Shown piece by piece: positions 29,243 to 38,763 of a DNA stretch of 64,000 nt. A model generated the notes under the pieces. That model saw nothing but the letters and a program-made list of their open reading frames with translations. It was not told the origin of the DNA and ran no database searches. The stretch is from Allotamlana fucoidanivorans (GTDB lineage: Bacteria; Bacteroidota; Bacteroidia; Flavobacteriales; Flavobacteriaceae). The number at the start of each line of letters is the position of its first letter. Position 1 is the first letter of the stretch. The stretch covers positions 246,267-310,266 of the forward strand of contig NZ_VDCS01000004.1 in assembly GCF_006265225.1 (NCBI RefSeq), in the 5' to 3' direction. The position numbers and the translations under genes were made by a program.

Positions 29243-30291
29243 TAGTATTTTTAGTTTAGTTATGGCTTCTTGATGCACAGAGCCAGACATTATTAATTTA
29301 ATCATTTTGTAATGACATCATCATATTACCTTAGCCTATACATTTAATTAGATTCACTAAAACTCTACCAACAAAACCTGAGCATGGTTATATTAACTCA
29401 CCCTATTGATAAAGCATGACCAAAGCTATCCTTTCAAAGTTAAATACAAATCACACTTTTCAAGTAGACATATTTCTCTATGTAGATAGTCAATTTGTTC
29501 CTCAAACAAACTTTTTATCCTTCCCCCTTGTAAAAAAGTAGATCTCAGTGATATTCAGAATATGGGTTTACCCATTTGTATTGTATTCATATTTTGTTTC
29601 TTTCTAATCTTATTTTTTTATTAACCCTAGATTGGTCAAGCATAGTTTAACAAAAAGATTTATACAATAAGATATTACGTATGCTTTACACAATTAAAGC
29701 TTCCCTGTTATGATATGCCCTCTCCCTAGGTTACTATGCAAATACGCTCCATTTTAAAATAGCATAAAATTTTTCTTTAAATCACAAATGCATATTATAT
29801 ATTTACGAAGCTCTATAATTAGCGGTTAATGCATAAAGCAAGATTTTATTTCTCTAAACCATAAAAAATTTTTTAATTTTTAAAGAAATACTTTTTTATA
29901 CTCGATATATGGGTTTTAAAACTATCTTTAAAAAGACAGAGACCTTTAAGTTCATTTAATTTCACTAACATCTATAATATATTGGTCAGTTGAGGTTGAT
30001 TTTCTTTTTCCGAAAACCTATTTATTGACCTCTTTGTTGCCTTATACCAAGTAACATAAATACAATGCTTTCAATAAAAGTCCTCCAAGACATATTAGAT
30101 TTAATGCAACTGCATTTGTATATAATTAAAAACAATAAATAACTTACAGCATTATTTTGAACACATTTAGAATTTATAATCAAATAGATTTACTAAATTA
30201 TAGCTTAGATGATTTTTAATAATTTAATGCATTATATTCTTATGTTACTATGAGTCGACATTACAAAAAGGACACATTTAAGGGGCAAAAG
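29243..30291. other. Long divergent intergenic region
   Basis: About 1.05 kb, strongly AT-rich, between the divergent beta-helix and araC-type genes, with no plausible gene on either strand. It should contain both promoters. One small inverted repeat, ATGGGT-TT-ACCCAT at 29562-29575, could be an operator but has no second copy that I found. Confidence 0.45.
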
Positions 30292-31146
30292 ATGCTAGTC
30301 TTACATAAAAAAGCAATAAAAAAAATTAAAAAAAACGCTATTGCTAAGCATTTATATGTTACAGACATTGGCTATTTTCCTAAAGCGCAATTTCATTATC
30401 GCGAACGAAAGGAAGGTTGTTTAGAATATATTCTTATATTTTGCATTGATGGATCTGGTTGGATTGAAATTAAAGGTAAAAAGTACCATTTAAAGAATAA
30501 TCAATACTTTATTATTCCAAAGTTAGAACCACATAAATATGGAGCCAATGACTTGAATCCGTGGTCTATTTACTGGTTACATTTTAATGGTAATCATGCA
30601 GATCACTTTGTTAATCCAAATAATTACCCAAGAGAGCTATATACTCTCGAGAACTCTAAAATGAGTGATAGGGTTAAATTATTTGAAGACATTTTCTACA
30701 CACTAGAAGAAGGACATTTTACAAACAATATTGAATATAGCAACGTATTACTTACCGCTCTCTTGGGGTCATTAAAGTATTTTTCTCTTTTTAGAAAATC
30801 TAAACTAGTTAAAGGCAAAGATCCTATATCTAAAGCCATAAAATATATGAGAGATAACCTGAACAAGAAACTTGACGTAGAAACTATTGCTTCATATTCC
30901 GAGTTATCTGTTTCTCATTTTTGTTTGCTGTTTAAAAAAAGAACGCTACATACACCCATAGAACATTTTATCTTTCTTAAAATGCAACGAGCTTGTTATT
31001 TACTTGACTACAGTTCATTAAAGGTTTATGAAATTGCTGCGTCTGTTGGCTATGAAGACACATATTATTTTACGCGGGTATTCAAAAAAGTTATGGGCGT
31101 TTCTCCTACTTCTTTCCGAAAGAAAGGTGTAACTGAAAATCACTAA
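30292..31146 (+). CDS. AraC-family transcriptional regulator with cupin-type sensing domain
   Basis: About 284 aa from ATG 30292, which follows an AGGGGC purine run; an in-frame ATG at 30250 would add 14 residues. The N-terminal cupin-like arm (GWIEIKGKKYHLKNNQYFIIPKLEPHKY, then PWSIYWLHFNG) is the usual sugar-binding AraC_binding domain. The C-terminus holds two helix-turn-helix motifs (KKLDVETIASYSELSVSHFCLLFKK and LKVYEIAASVGYEDTYYFTRVFKK, ending GVSPTSFRKK). It is soluble, unlike the HTCS proteins, so it would sense a cytoplasmic sugar. It is divergent from the beta-helix gene and convergent with the DUF2264-type gene, whose cluster it may activate. The target set is inferred from position only. 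Confidence 0.93.
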   Translation: MLVLHKKAIKKIKKNAIAKHLYVTDIGYFPKAQFHYRERKEGCLEYILIFCIDGSGWIEIKGKKYHLKNNQYFIIPKLEPHKYGANDLNPWSIYWLHFNGNHADHFVNPNNYPRELYTLENSKMSDRVKLFEDIFYTLEEGHFTNNIEYSNVLLTALLGSLKYFSLFRKSKLVKGKDPISKAIKYMRDNLNKKLDVETIASYSELSVSHFCLLFKKRTLHTPIEHFIFLKMQRACYLLDYSSLKVYEIAASVGYEDTYYFTRVFKKVMGVSPTSFRKKGVTENH

Positions 31147-31164
31147 AAATTGAGGCTATTGATT

Positions 31165-33186
31165 CTAATGAGCTTCTAAGAATAAAGTTTCAATAACATT
31201 TTCATCGTTGAGGGTAATAGAAATTTTAGAATTATTGACACTTAAATCTCTAATGATTTTAGTAGCTTTTTTTTGTGAAAAATGTTTAGCAGACCCTTTA
31301 ACCATAAGTCCATAAACATCATTATCTTTAACAGGTTTACTTACGGTCACGTAAGGTAATGCTCCATACGGAAATAAGGTATGTGATTTTTGTTTTCCTT
31401 CATACCCAAAGTCCGAGACCTTAATTTGATCATATCCCTTAATGCTTTTAATGAAGCTCATACCATTTTTATTTGAAATACAGGCATAATCATTTTTTGA
31501 TTGCGTATTGATACGATCAAACTCTGTTCTCCCTAAAGCGTACCCACCTTCATCAATATAAATATTTTCATTATTTGAACCAGAAAGCACTTTATGAAAC
31601 CTTAAATGTATTTCACTTTTAACTATAATAATGGTACTTATAATGACCGTTGCATTCTCAATTGTATATTTATAAACACCTCTTAAAATTGGCACCCCAT
31701 TAACCTTAAAGACGTCTGATGTAATGTGGATTGGAAGATAAATTTCTGAACCAGTTTCATTACCATTTTTTAGGTAAAGCATATTATCACAACTCCTACC
31801 TGTACAATACCCTAAATGACTATGATACGCAAATCTTCTATACTTACTTGCGTAGTTTAATTCAAGATCTTCACTTAATTTCTGTATATTTTTTTTATGA
31901 GGTCCTGTTCTATATAAAATGGTATGCCCTGTTTTCTTTTTACCATGAACCACCCAATTTGGCACTTGTTCTATAATATCATAACTATTAATTTCTATGG
32001 GCAATGGAGATTCTTTAACCGCAAATAAAGGGTCATCATCTTCTAATAAAAACAAGGCACCAATTGACATTGTACACCAATAGACAGAGCCAGGGGCGCT
32101 ATAAAATTCTCTAGAGGCGTGACTTGCATTTCCAGATATTTTTTGTTCAACTTTTCCTGTTTCCGGATTAACCCCACCATTACCTAAATAATAATTAAAA
32201 TGAAGCCTAATTAAACGTCTGAGTTGCCCCGTAGGTATTGAAACCAATCCTAGTTTATAACCCAATATAAAAGATACTAAACGGGCAAACTTATACAATT
32301 GACTTCTACCATAATGAGGATAACTGCCATCTGCACCATAGAAATAAACCTGCTTGGTCAAAAATGTTTTTGTTCGCTTTTTCCATTCCGCAAACTCGGG
32401 TCTACTGTTCTCTCCTTCCATGAGCATAATATACATCAGGTGCGAATGAAACACCCAATTATTATAATCATCAAAAACGTTTTCGTTGTTTTGGTCTGAA
32501 TACCAGCCTTCGCTTCTATACAAGGTTTCATTAAAAACCAATCTTTCTTCAAGCAATGACGCATCATAAGACATATCCATTGCCTTTAACGCTGTTAATC
32601 TTACAGCATCAAAAAGTGCCCAATTGTTGTACCGCTTTTTATAATTAACCCCGTTAAGCCACGATTCAATTTGTTTCTTCTGTTGCAAACTTAATTTAGA
32701 ATTAAATCTATCTTTGGCCAACCACAAGGCCCAACCAACATTAGGAGCATCAACGGGGTAAATCCATGCTGATTTATCCTCAAGGTTCCAACCTTGTTTT
32801 AACCCCGGATCTGTACCATTAATTACGGCTTCTAAAAAGAGGTCTTGAATATCGATCTCAACACCGTTATATCGAACTTTAGATTTTCTTTCAGGATTTG
32901 ACAACCAACCCCCAAAAGCAAACATCATTCTTAATGGTCCTTCTGGATCTTCTTGCCCTCCCCAGTTTTTTTGAGGACCTTCACCAGTAAACCAAGCTTT
33001 AGATGACGATAAATTTCTCTGATAATATTGCAATAGTAAAAACCAAAACTCTGAAATTGATTGGGAAGTTAATTCTTTAAACCTAAAATTTCCATTCTGA
33101 ATTTGTGCAAACAAACTTTCATAAGGCACTAGCCCTGTAGCTCCTATGGCCAATAGCGAATTTTTAACAAAATGTCTTCTTTTCAT
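31165..33186 (-). CDS. DUF2264-type (alpha/alpha)-toroid protein, putative glycan-active enzyme
   Basis: 673 aa. The N-terminus MKRRHFVKNSLLAIGATGLVPYESLFA has twin arginines before a hydrophobic stretch and may be exported by Tat. Residues about 35-390 resemble DUF2264 proteins: an alpha-helical toroid with PLRMMFAFGGWLSNPERK, YNNWALFDAVRL, NVFDDYNNWVFHSHLMY, YGADGSYPHYGRSQLYKFAR and SHASREFYSAPGSVYWC. A C-terminal all-beta part follows (about 400-670). The overall plan is that of heparinase II/III-like lyases and related hydrolases. From memory, some DUF2264 members have been placed in a CAZy uronidase family, but I cannot confirm that here. It is 12 bp upstream of the GH105 gene's stop-start boundary on the same strand, and its His/Tyr/Trp-rich blocks make it a candidate for the missing lyase or a uronidase. 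Confidence 0.75.
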   Translation of the reverse strand: MKRRHFVKNSLLAIGATGLVPYESLFAQIQNGNFRFKELTSQSISEFWFLLLQYYQRNLSSSKAWFTGEGPQKNWGGQEDPEGPLRMMFAFGGWLSNPERKSKVRYNGVEIDIQDLFLEAVINGTDPGLKQGWNLEDKSAWIYPVDAPNVGWALWLAKDRFNSKLSLQQKKQIESWLNGVNYKKRYNNWALFDAVRLTALKAMDMSYDASLLEERLVFNETLYRSEGWYSDQNNENVFDDYNNWVFHSHLMYIMLMEGENSRPEFAEWKKRTKTFLTKQVYFYGADGSYPHYGRSQLYKFARLVSFILGYKLGLVSIPTGQLRRLIRLHFNYYLGNGGVNPETGKVEQKISGNASHASREFYSAPGSVYWCTMSIGALFLLEDDDPLFAVKESPLPIEINSYDIIEQVPNWVVHGKKKTGHTILYRTGPHKKNIQKLSEDLELNYASKYRRFAYHSHLGYCTGRSCDNMLYLKNGNETGSEIYLPIHITSDVFKVNGVPILRGVYKYTIENATVIISTIIIVKSEIHLRFHKVLSGSNNENIYIDEGGYALGRTEFDRINTQSKNDYACISNKNGMSFIKSIKGYDQIKVSDFGYEGKQKSHTLFPYGALPYVTVSKPVKDNDVYGLMVKGSAKHFSQKKATKIIRDLSVNNSKISITLNDENVIETLFLEAH

Positions 33187-33198
33187 GAAATCTATTAT

Positions 33199-34293
33199 CT
33201 ATTTAGCAACCATTTTGTAGATTTCACTACCAGCTAGAAGAAAAGCTCCTGCACCATACTCTTCACTATCATCATAGGAAACCGAATCTGGTCCGTAGCC
33301 AACACGCTGTACATAACCCACTTTACCTGTAGGGTGCACACATTTAACTAATACATCCCAAGCTTTTAAGGCAGTCAACTTATACGCCTTTTCATCTAAG
33401 TATCCCTTATTAATACCCCAAGCTATAGCATAACAAAAAAAAGCGGTTCCACTAGATTCAATACCTTCAAAATCCTTTTGATCTAACATACTTGCTGTCC
33501 AGTAGCCTTTCTTATGCTGACTATTCTTTACCGCAGCACACATCTTTTTAAACGTTTCTTCGTAAAAATCTCTATTTTTATAATCTTTGGGCATTGCTTC
33601 CATCACTTTAACCAAACCACCTAAAACCCAACCGTTACCACGAGACCAAAACACCTTTTTCCTATTTTTTGATTCTTTTTCAAAAAAACGGTCATCTCTA
33701 TAATATAAATTCTCTGTAGTGTCAAATAAATAATTATGAGTTATCTCCCATAATTCGTCCATTTTATCTAAGTATTTGGTTTCTCCTGTTACCTCAGCAT
33801 ATTTCGCGAAAGTTGGTGGCGCCATAAACAAGGCATCACACCAACTCCACCAACTCCACCAGTATTTATTATTCATAAAAGTAACATCGGGTTGTTTAGG
33901 ATGCCTGTCAAAATGTGCATTTAAGCAAAACTCAATATCGTGAAGTATAGCCTTGTCACCTGATATTTCATACATATCGAGATACATGTGCCCAATAGCT
34001 AGAACATTGGCATCCCAGGGGCGAGGTCTAATACCCCATTTGTAAGTTTCCCCAACCTCAAACATCGCTTTAAGATATTTAGGATCTTTATTTACTTTAT
34101 AAAAGCTTGATAGCCCTGAATAAAATGCACCGTAATCCCAAACCCAAAGGGCTTTATCGGTAGGATTTTCTAGCTGCCAATCAGCGACTTTCTCCATAAC
34201 CGACATAACGTTTTTGGCATCTGGCTGCTCATCTTTGTTCTGGCCAATAAGAAAGGCCAAAAAAGATAGTATTACAAAGATTTTGCTATACAT
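33199..34293 (-). CDS. GH105 unsaturated rhamnogalacturonyl/glucuronyl hydrolase
   Basis: 364 aa with an N-terminal hydrophobic signal (MYSKIFVILSFLAFLIG). The (alpha/alpha)6-barrel family shows WDYGAFYSGLSSFYK, KWGIRPRPWDANVLAIGHMY, the catalytic Asp153 in WSWCDALFMAPP, WSRGNGWVLGGL, and the closing DSVSYDDSEEYGAGAFLLAG. It removes 4,5-unsaturated uronic acid from the non-reducing end of lyase products, in parallel with the GH88 enzyme at 2263-3459. It lies 18 bp downstream of GH29 and 12 bp upstream of the DUF2264-type gene, so a GH29-GH105-DUF2264 transcript is likely. GH105 enzymes are known from pectin and ulvan loci, and the two cannot be separated here. Confidence 0.94.
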   Translation of the reverse strand: MYSKIFVILSFLAFLIGQNKDEQPDAKNVMSVMEKVADWQLENPTDKALWVWDYGAFYSGLSSFYKVNKDPKYLKAMFEVGETYKWGIRPRPWDANVLAIGHMYLDMYEISGDKAILHDIEFCLNAHFDRHPKQPDVTFMNNKYWWSWWSWCDALFMAPPTFAKYAEVTGETKYLDKMDELWEITHNYLFDTTENLYYRDDRFFEKESKNRKKVFWSRGNGWVLGGLVKVMEAMPKDYKNRDFYEETFKKMCAAVKNSQHKKGYWTASMLDQKDFEGIESSGTAFFCYAIAWGINKGYLDEKAYKLTALKAWDVLVKCVHPTGKVGYVQRVGYGPDSVSYDDSEEYGAGAFLLAGSEIYKMVAK

Positions 34294-34311
34294 GAATTCT
34301 ACTATTTAAAC

Positions 34312-35784
34312 TTATTTTGCTAACCCAGACATTTTAAACGTCCATGCGTAATTACATGGAACCTCAGAAGCTGTTAGCGCAGGCACCTCAATAACAATAT
34401 TTTTTCCTCTTTGCTTCCAGCTTAATTTTTTATCATAACCCAATAATTCTACCTTAGCTCCAGATTTTAGTCTCACATCCTTTACTACCAATTGTCCTTT
34501 AGGGTACACTGGACAGATGCCGTAAAGTGCATCATCCTTTTTTGTAAAGAAAATTTCTTTTGTTGCAAAACCTTTGTCAGGATTAACAGTTAATTTCATG
34601 ACGTCATATTTTACTTTATAACGTCCACGTTTAGCATCTTGAACTTTACCTTTGGTCCACTGGCACGTATTTTCCCAAAGTGTAGTTCCATAGATTGCCT
34701 CTCCGTTTACAGCCAACCAATCACCCATTTCTAATAAACGCTCTTGCATGATAACAGGTATTCTTCCATCGGCTGTTGGTCCAATATCTAAAAGAAAATT
34801 CCCGCCTCTACTCACAATATCAACCAACATATAAAGGAGTTGCTGTGTTGAATTATAGTCCTCAAAGTTTTCCGTTTTACTAAACCCAAATGAGTGTGCC
34901 ATACCGCGATTTTCTTCCCAAGGCACATCAGCGTTAGGTAACCCAGAACCATATTCAGTTGTGTAATACCCACCATGCTTATGTCTAGTTTCTTTTCCCC
35001 AACGGTCGTTTATTACGACATCATTTTTACTAGCTGAATCATTATATAACCATGACAATAATTCTGTTGCCTTCCAGGTAGTATAAGGATAATCCCATTC
35101 TCCGTCAGTAAAAATAAGTGATGGTGCATATTTTTCAACCACGTCCTTGAACTGTGGAATCATATGATTATCTACAAACAAGTTTACATCATTTGTATAA
35201 AGGGGATTAAACCATTCATATAAGGAATAGTAAATTCCCATCTTAACATTTGTTTTTCTCACTGCTGTAGTCAATTCTCCTAACAAATCCCTACCTGGCC
35301 CCGAATTAGTTGAACTCCATGGCCTTCCCCACGATTTGTCTGCCTCTTTACTTGGCCATAAGGTATAACCATCGTGATGCTTAGAGGTTAAAACCACATA
35401 TTTTGCTCCTGACTTTTCAAAAATATCTGCCCATTGTTCAGGATCATACATATCTGCTGTAAACAACGGCACAAAATCGGGATAAGTGAAGTTTTCTCCA
35501 TACACACGATTATGAAATTCATTAGTCTCGTTATATCCATTACTAACCCTATCTGGATTGACTAAATTCATCCAATACCATTCTGAATATGCACCAACTT
35601 TTGAAAAGGCTGGTACCGAATATGGCCCCCAATGGATAAATATTCCAAATTTAGCATCGGTATACCAAGAAGGTATTGGCCGGCTATCAATAGATTTCCA
35701 AGTAGGCTCATACTTTTGCTCTTGCGAGAAACTTTTAGAACCAAAACTTACAATTATTGCAAATATTAATATTACTTTTTTCAT
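34312..35784 (-). CDS. GH29 alpha-L-fucosidase
   Basis: 490 aa with a signal peptide (MKKVILIFAIIVSFGSKSFS). GH29 landmarks include WYTDAKFGIFIHWGPYSVPAF, YVVLTSKHHDGYTLWPSKE (fucose-contacting His-His at 136-137), GIYYSLYEWFNP and the nucleophile Asp227 in LIFTDGEWDYP. GGNFLLDIGPTADGRIP and a C-terminal beta-domain ending with FKMSGLAK follow. It releases alpha-L-fucose, or closely related residues, from oligosaccharides in the periplasm. It lies 138 bp from the GH3 gene stop and is followed at 18 bp by GH105. The acid/base glutamate is not obvious without alignment. The window holds no fucose catabolic genes, so the released sugar must be handled elsewhere. Confidence 0.95.
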   Translation of the reverse strand: MKKVILIFAIIVSFGSKSFSQEQKYEPTWKSIDSRPIPSWYTDAKFGIFIHWGPYSVPAFSKVGAYSEWYWMNLVNPDRVSNGYNETNEFHNRVYGENFTYPDFVPLFTADMYDPEQWADIFEKSGAKYVVLTSKHHDGYTLWPSKEADKSWGRPWSSTNSGPGRDLLGELTTAVRKTNVKMGIYYSLYEWFNPLYTNDVNLFVDNHMIPQFKDVVEKYAPSLIFTDGEWDYPYTTWKATELLSWLYNDSASKNDVVINDRWGKETRHKHGGYYTTEYGSGLPNADVPWEENRGMAHSFGFSKTENFEDYNSTQQLLYMLVDIVSRGGNFLLDIGPTADGRIPVIMQERLLEMGDWLAVNGEAIYGTTLWENTCQWTKGKVQDAKRGRYKVKYDVMKLTVNPDKGFATKEIFFTKKDDALYGICPVYPKGQLVVKDVRLKSGAKVELLGYDKKLSWKQRGKNIVIEVPALTASEVPCNYAWTFKMSGLAK

Positions 35785-35922
35785 TTTTTTTAATCATTTA
35801 AATATTTACTTCGCTATATCAATTTTATTATCAACATATAAAAGGAATTATGCTTAAGTATTAACATGACTGTTTGCCTTAGGGTTTTATATAGATGAAA
35901 AAACTTAAGCGTTTACCCTTAT

Positions 35923-38379
35923 TTATCTTTCTGAACAACCTTTAATTTCAATGCTTTCTCTTAAGCGAATATCTTCAGACGACGCGCCAACCATTATTTC
36001 GAATATACCTGGCTCAAGTACAAAATCCATATTTTTATTGTAAAGTGATAAATCATCTTGATTTATTACAAAGTTTACAGTTTTTGTTTCACTAGGCCCT
36101 AATGAAACTCGCTCAAAACCACGTAACTGTTTCTCATATACGGTAACACTTGATGTTTCATCTGAAAAGTATAATTGCACAATTTCATCTCCCTTAACTT
36201 TACCTGAATTTGTAATATCTACTGAAACAAAAATCTCTCCTTTTCTGTCTTTAATATGAGACTTCACCTTTAAGTTTGAATACTTAAATGTTGTATAACT
36301 AAGTCCATAACCAAATGGATACAAAAACCCACCGACACGTGTTTTTCCAGACCCATTAGGCCCATTAGCTGGTTGATCTGCCTGTGCTCCTGGTTTTGAC
36401 GGAAAATTCATAGGAATTTGACCAACTGTTTTAGGGAACGATATTGGCAATTTCCCTCCAGGATTATAATTACCTACTAATACATCTGCAATTGCCGATC
36501 CTCCAAATTTTCCTTGAAACCAACCTTCTACAACCGCAGGAACATACTTATTAATCCAATTTATTGTTAAGGGCCTTCCATTTATTAAAACAATGACCAC
36601 CGGCGTACCTGTACTATAAATTGCTTCAACTAACCGCTGTTGATTACCTGGTAATTCTAAGGATGTTCTAGATCTAGATTCTCCCACAGTTTCCTCATCA
36701 TCACCAACCACAACAATGGCAAGGCCAACCGTTTTAGCCATTTCAACAGCTTTATCTATTTCTTCTTGATCTGAATCACTTGGCTCTGTTTTTAAAATTT
36801 CACTATCTGGCCAATTTGCATCAAAAAAATCACATCCTTTGGTATATTTAACCTCAACATGCTTTGGGAATTTTTGTTTGATACCTTCATAAACAGAAAC
36901 CACTTCGATATTTGATGGCCCGTATCTGCTAACAGAATGATTTATTGCCTTAGCATTTGGCCCCGTAACTAATACTGACTTGTATTTATTAAAATCCAGA
37001 GGCAACATATTCTCTGAATTTTTTAATAAAACAATAGATTCTAAAGACGATTGATAGGCTATCTTTTGAAACTCATCATTAGATACAACCTTATCCGCTT
37101 TATCAAATTCATCCCCATAAGGTTTATCAAAAAGACCTTGCCAAAATTTCACTCTTAAAATATCACGAACACGATCATCAACAGTTTGCATGGAAAGTTT
37201 ACCTTCTTTTACCAATTCCCTAATAGGTAAAATATAATCTTCTGGCATGGTAAAGTCTGTTCTTATATTTAATCCTGCGTTTACAGCTTGCAGAACAGCC
37301 TCTTTTCTATTCTTGGCAGTGTGGTGTTTATCCGCAATAAACTCAACTGCCCTACTATCAGACACCACATATCCTTTAAACCCCCAAGCATCTCTAAGAA
37401 TATCTTGTAAAAAATAACTTGAAGAGGTCACTGGAACACCATTATAATCATTATAGGAACTCATAACACCCAAAGCTCCAGCATCTTTTATGGCTCGTTT
37501 AAATGGGTGAAGATATAACGCAAATAACTCTCGCTCCGTAATATGAGCATCTGTTCTAGCATGACCATCACGACCACCTTTTGGTGCACTATAAATTGCA
37601 AAATGCTTTGGGGTTGCTACTACCCCTTCTTTTTGAATGGCCTTAACCATATTATAACCCAATTCTCCAACTAGATAAGGGTCTTCACCATAACACTCTA
37701 CTGTTCTACCCCACCGGGGGTCTCTTGCTATATCTAAAATAGGAGAATATACGTTGTTATATCCTAACAATTTTGCCTCCTGGCCTGTTATTCTACCTAT
37801 CTGACTGACTAAATCCTTATTCCATGTTGACCCAACACCAATTTGTGATGGGAAGCTTGTTGACTTCTCATGACACAAGCCTCTAATGCCTTCGTTTGTG
37901 AAATCTACAGGAATTCCAAGTCGAGTTTTTTCAACAAAAAAACGCTGAATTTCATTTACAGCTTTTAAATGATTAGATGGTGGCCACGCTTTATCTGTGA
38001 CAGATCTAGGATGATAGGCCAAATTATTTAACTGTTCATCTATATTACCAATGCCATCTTTCCATATTTCTTTTTCCCAAAGAGGGGTTGGTAACTCATC
38101 TTTCAACACTCTACCAAAACCATATAGTGTTGCCATCTGACAACTTTTTTCTTCCAATGTCATTTGAGACAACAAATCTTCAATTCGCTTGTCGACATGC
38201 TGTGAAGCATCTTCATATATATCCTTTTTTCCATTTTTATTAAAATCTACCCACGTTTGGTGATATATACTGCTAGTGCTTGATGTAGCCGAAGTAATCC
38301 TTCTAGAACTTTTTTGAGCTTCAACAGAATTAGAACAACACAATCCTATTAAAATAAAATAAAATAAACGTAACCTCAT
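35923..38379 (-). CDS. GH3 family beta-glycosidase
   Basis: About 818 aa from the start at 38379 (MRLRLFYFILIGLCCSNSVEAQ signal peptide; in-frame Met codons exist at 38388 and 38400). The N-terminal (beta/alpha)8 domain has the nucleophile Asp341 in GYVVSDSRAVEF plus KHFAIY and GVMSSYND. The C-terminal sandwich has GDDEETVGESRSR and ELPGNQQRLVEAI, the usual site of the acid/base glutamate. It ends in a fibronectin III-like domain (about 715-805, with DIVQLYFSDE). GH3 includes beta-glucosidases and beta-xylosidases; ISDS-type motifs do not decide. It probably starts a transcript with GH29, GH105 and the DUF2264-type gene, and is divergent from the second HTCS at 38764. Confidence 0.95.
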   Translation of the reverse strand: MRLRLFYFILIGLCCSNSVEAQKSSRRITSATSSTSSIYHQTWVDFNKNGKKDIYEDASQHVDKRIEDLLSQMTLEEKSCQMATLYGFGRVLKDELPTPLWEKEIWKDGIGNIDEQLNNLAYHPRSVTDKAWPPSNHLKAVNEIQRFFVEKTRLGIPVDFTNEGIRGLCHEKSTSFPSQIGVGSTWNKDLVSQIGRITGQEAKLLGYNNVYSPILDIARDPRWGRTVECYGEDPYLVGELGYNMVKAIQKEGVVATPKHFAIYSAPKGGRDGHARTDAHITERELFALYLHPFKRAIKDAGALGVMSSYNDYNGVPVTSSSYFLQDILRDAWGFKGYVVSDSRAVEFIADKHHTAKNRKEAVLQAVNAGLNIRTDFTMPEDYILPIRELVKEGKLSMQTVDDRVRDILRVKFWQGLFDKPYGDEFDKADKVVSNDEFQKIAYQSSLESIVLLKNSENMLPLDFNKYKSVLVTGPNAKAINHSVSRYGPSNIEVVSVYEGIKQKFPKHVEVKYTKGCDFFDANWPDSEILKTEPSDSDQEEIDKAVEMAKTVGLAIVVVGDDEETVGESRSRTSLELPGNQQRLVEAIYSTGTPVVIVLINGRPLTINWINKYVPAVVEGWFQGKFGGSAIADVLVGNYNPGGKLPISFPKTVGQIPMNFPSKPGAQADQPANGPNGSGKTRVGGFLYPFGYGLSYTTFKYSNLKVKSHIKDRKGEIFVSVDITNSGKVKGDEIVQLYFSDETSSVTVYEKQLRGFERVSLGPSETKTVNFVINQDDLSLYNKNMDFVLEPGIFEIMVGASSEDIRLRESIEIKGCSER

Positions 38380-38763
38380 ATTAAGCATTTGATAAATCAA
38401 AATTCAGTTAATTATTACTCCATTATCGATATATTTCTTTAACTAACTTTAAGATGTTGCACACATACATTTACATCTATTCGGATAGTCAAATAAAAAT
38501 AAATATCAAAGTACAGGATTTAATAAGGATGACAGGTAGACTCAATGCTATAAATGGTATATAAATTGTTCAAACTCTATAAATATGAGTAGAAAGAATG
38601 TTCAGAAAAACAAAAATTTGTAAATTTTCACCCCGATTTAATACTTAAAGGCACAACTCCTTATACTATTCATTTTACAACACCCTAAGTTAGTTTTGTT
38701 TAGTTGGTATTAATTCATACTTAGAACTTATTATTGTTAAATTAGATTGTAAACTAAACCATC
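38380..38763. promoter_or_regulatory. Divergent promoter region between GH3 and HTCS genes
   Basis: About 380 bp, very AT-rich, with no ORF. It must hold the promoters for the GH3-GH29-GH105 cluster and the second HTCS, and is the natural place for the HTCS binding site, but I could not pick out a clear repeat. Confidence 0.4.

Noticed and set aside
35905..35916. Possible extra LacI site TTAAGCGTTTAC downstream of GH3 and upstream of GH29
   Set aside because: Only 10 of 12 core bases fit and the symmetry is broken; similar partial matches occur by chance inside coding genes (for example near 33547).
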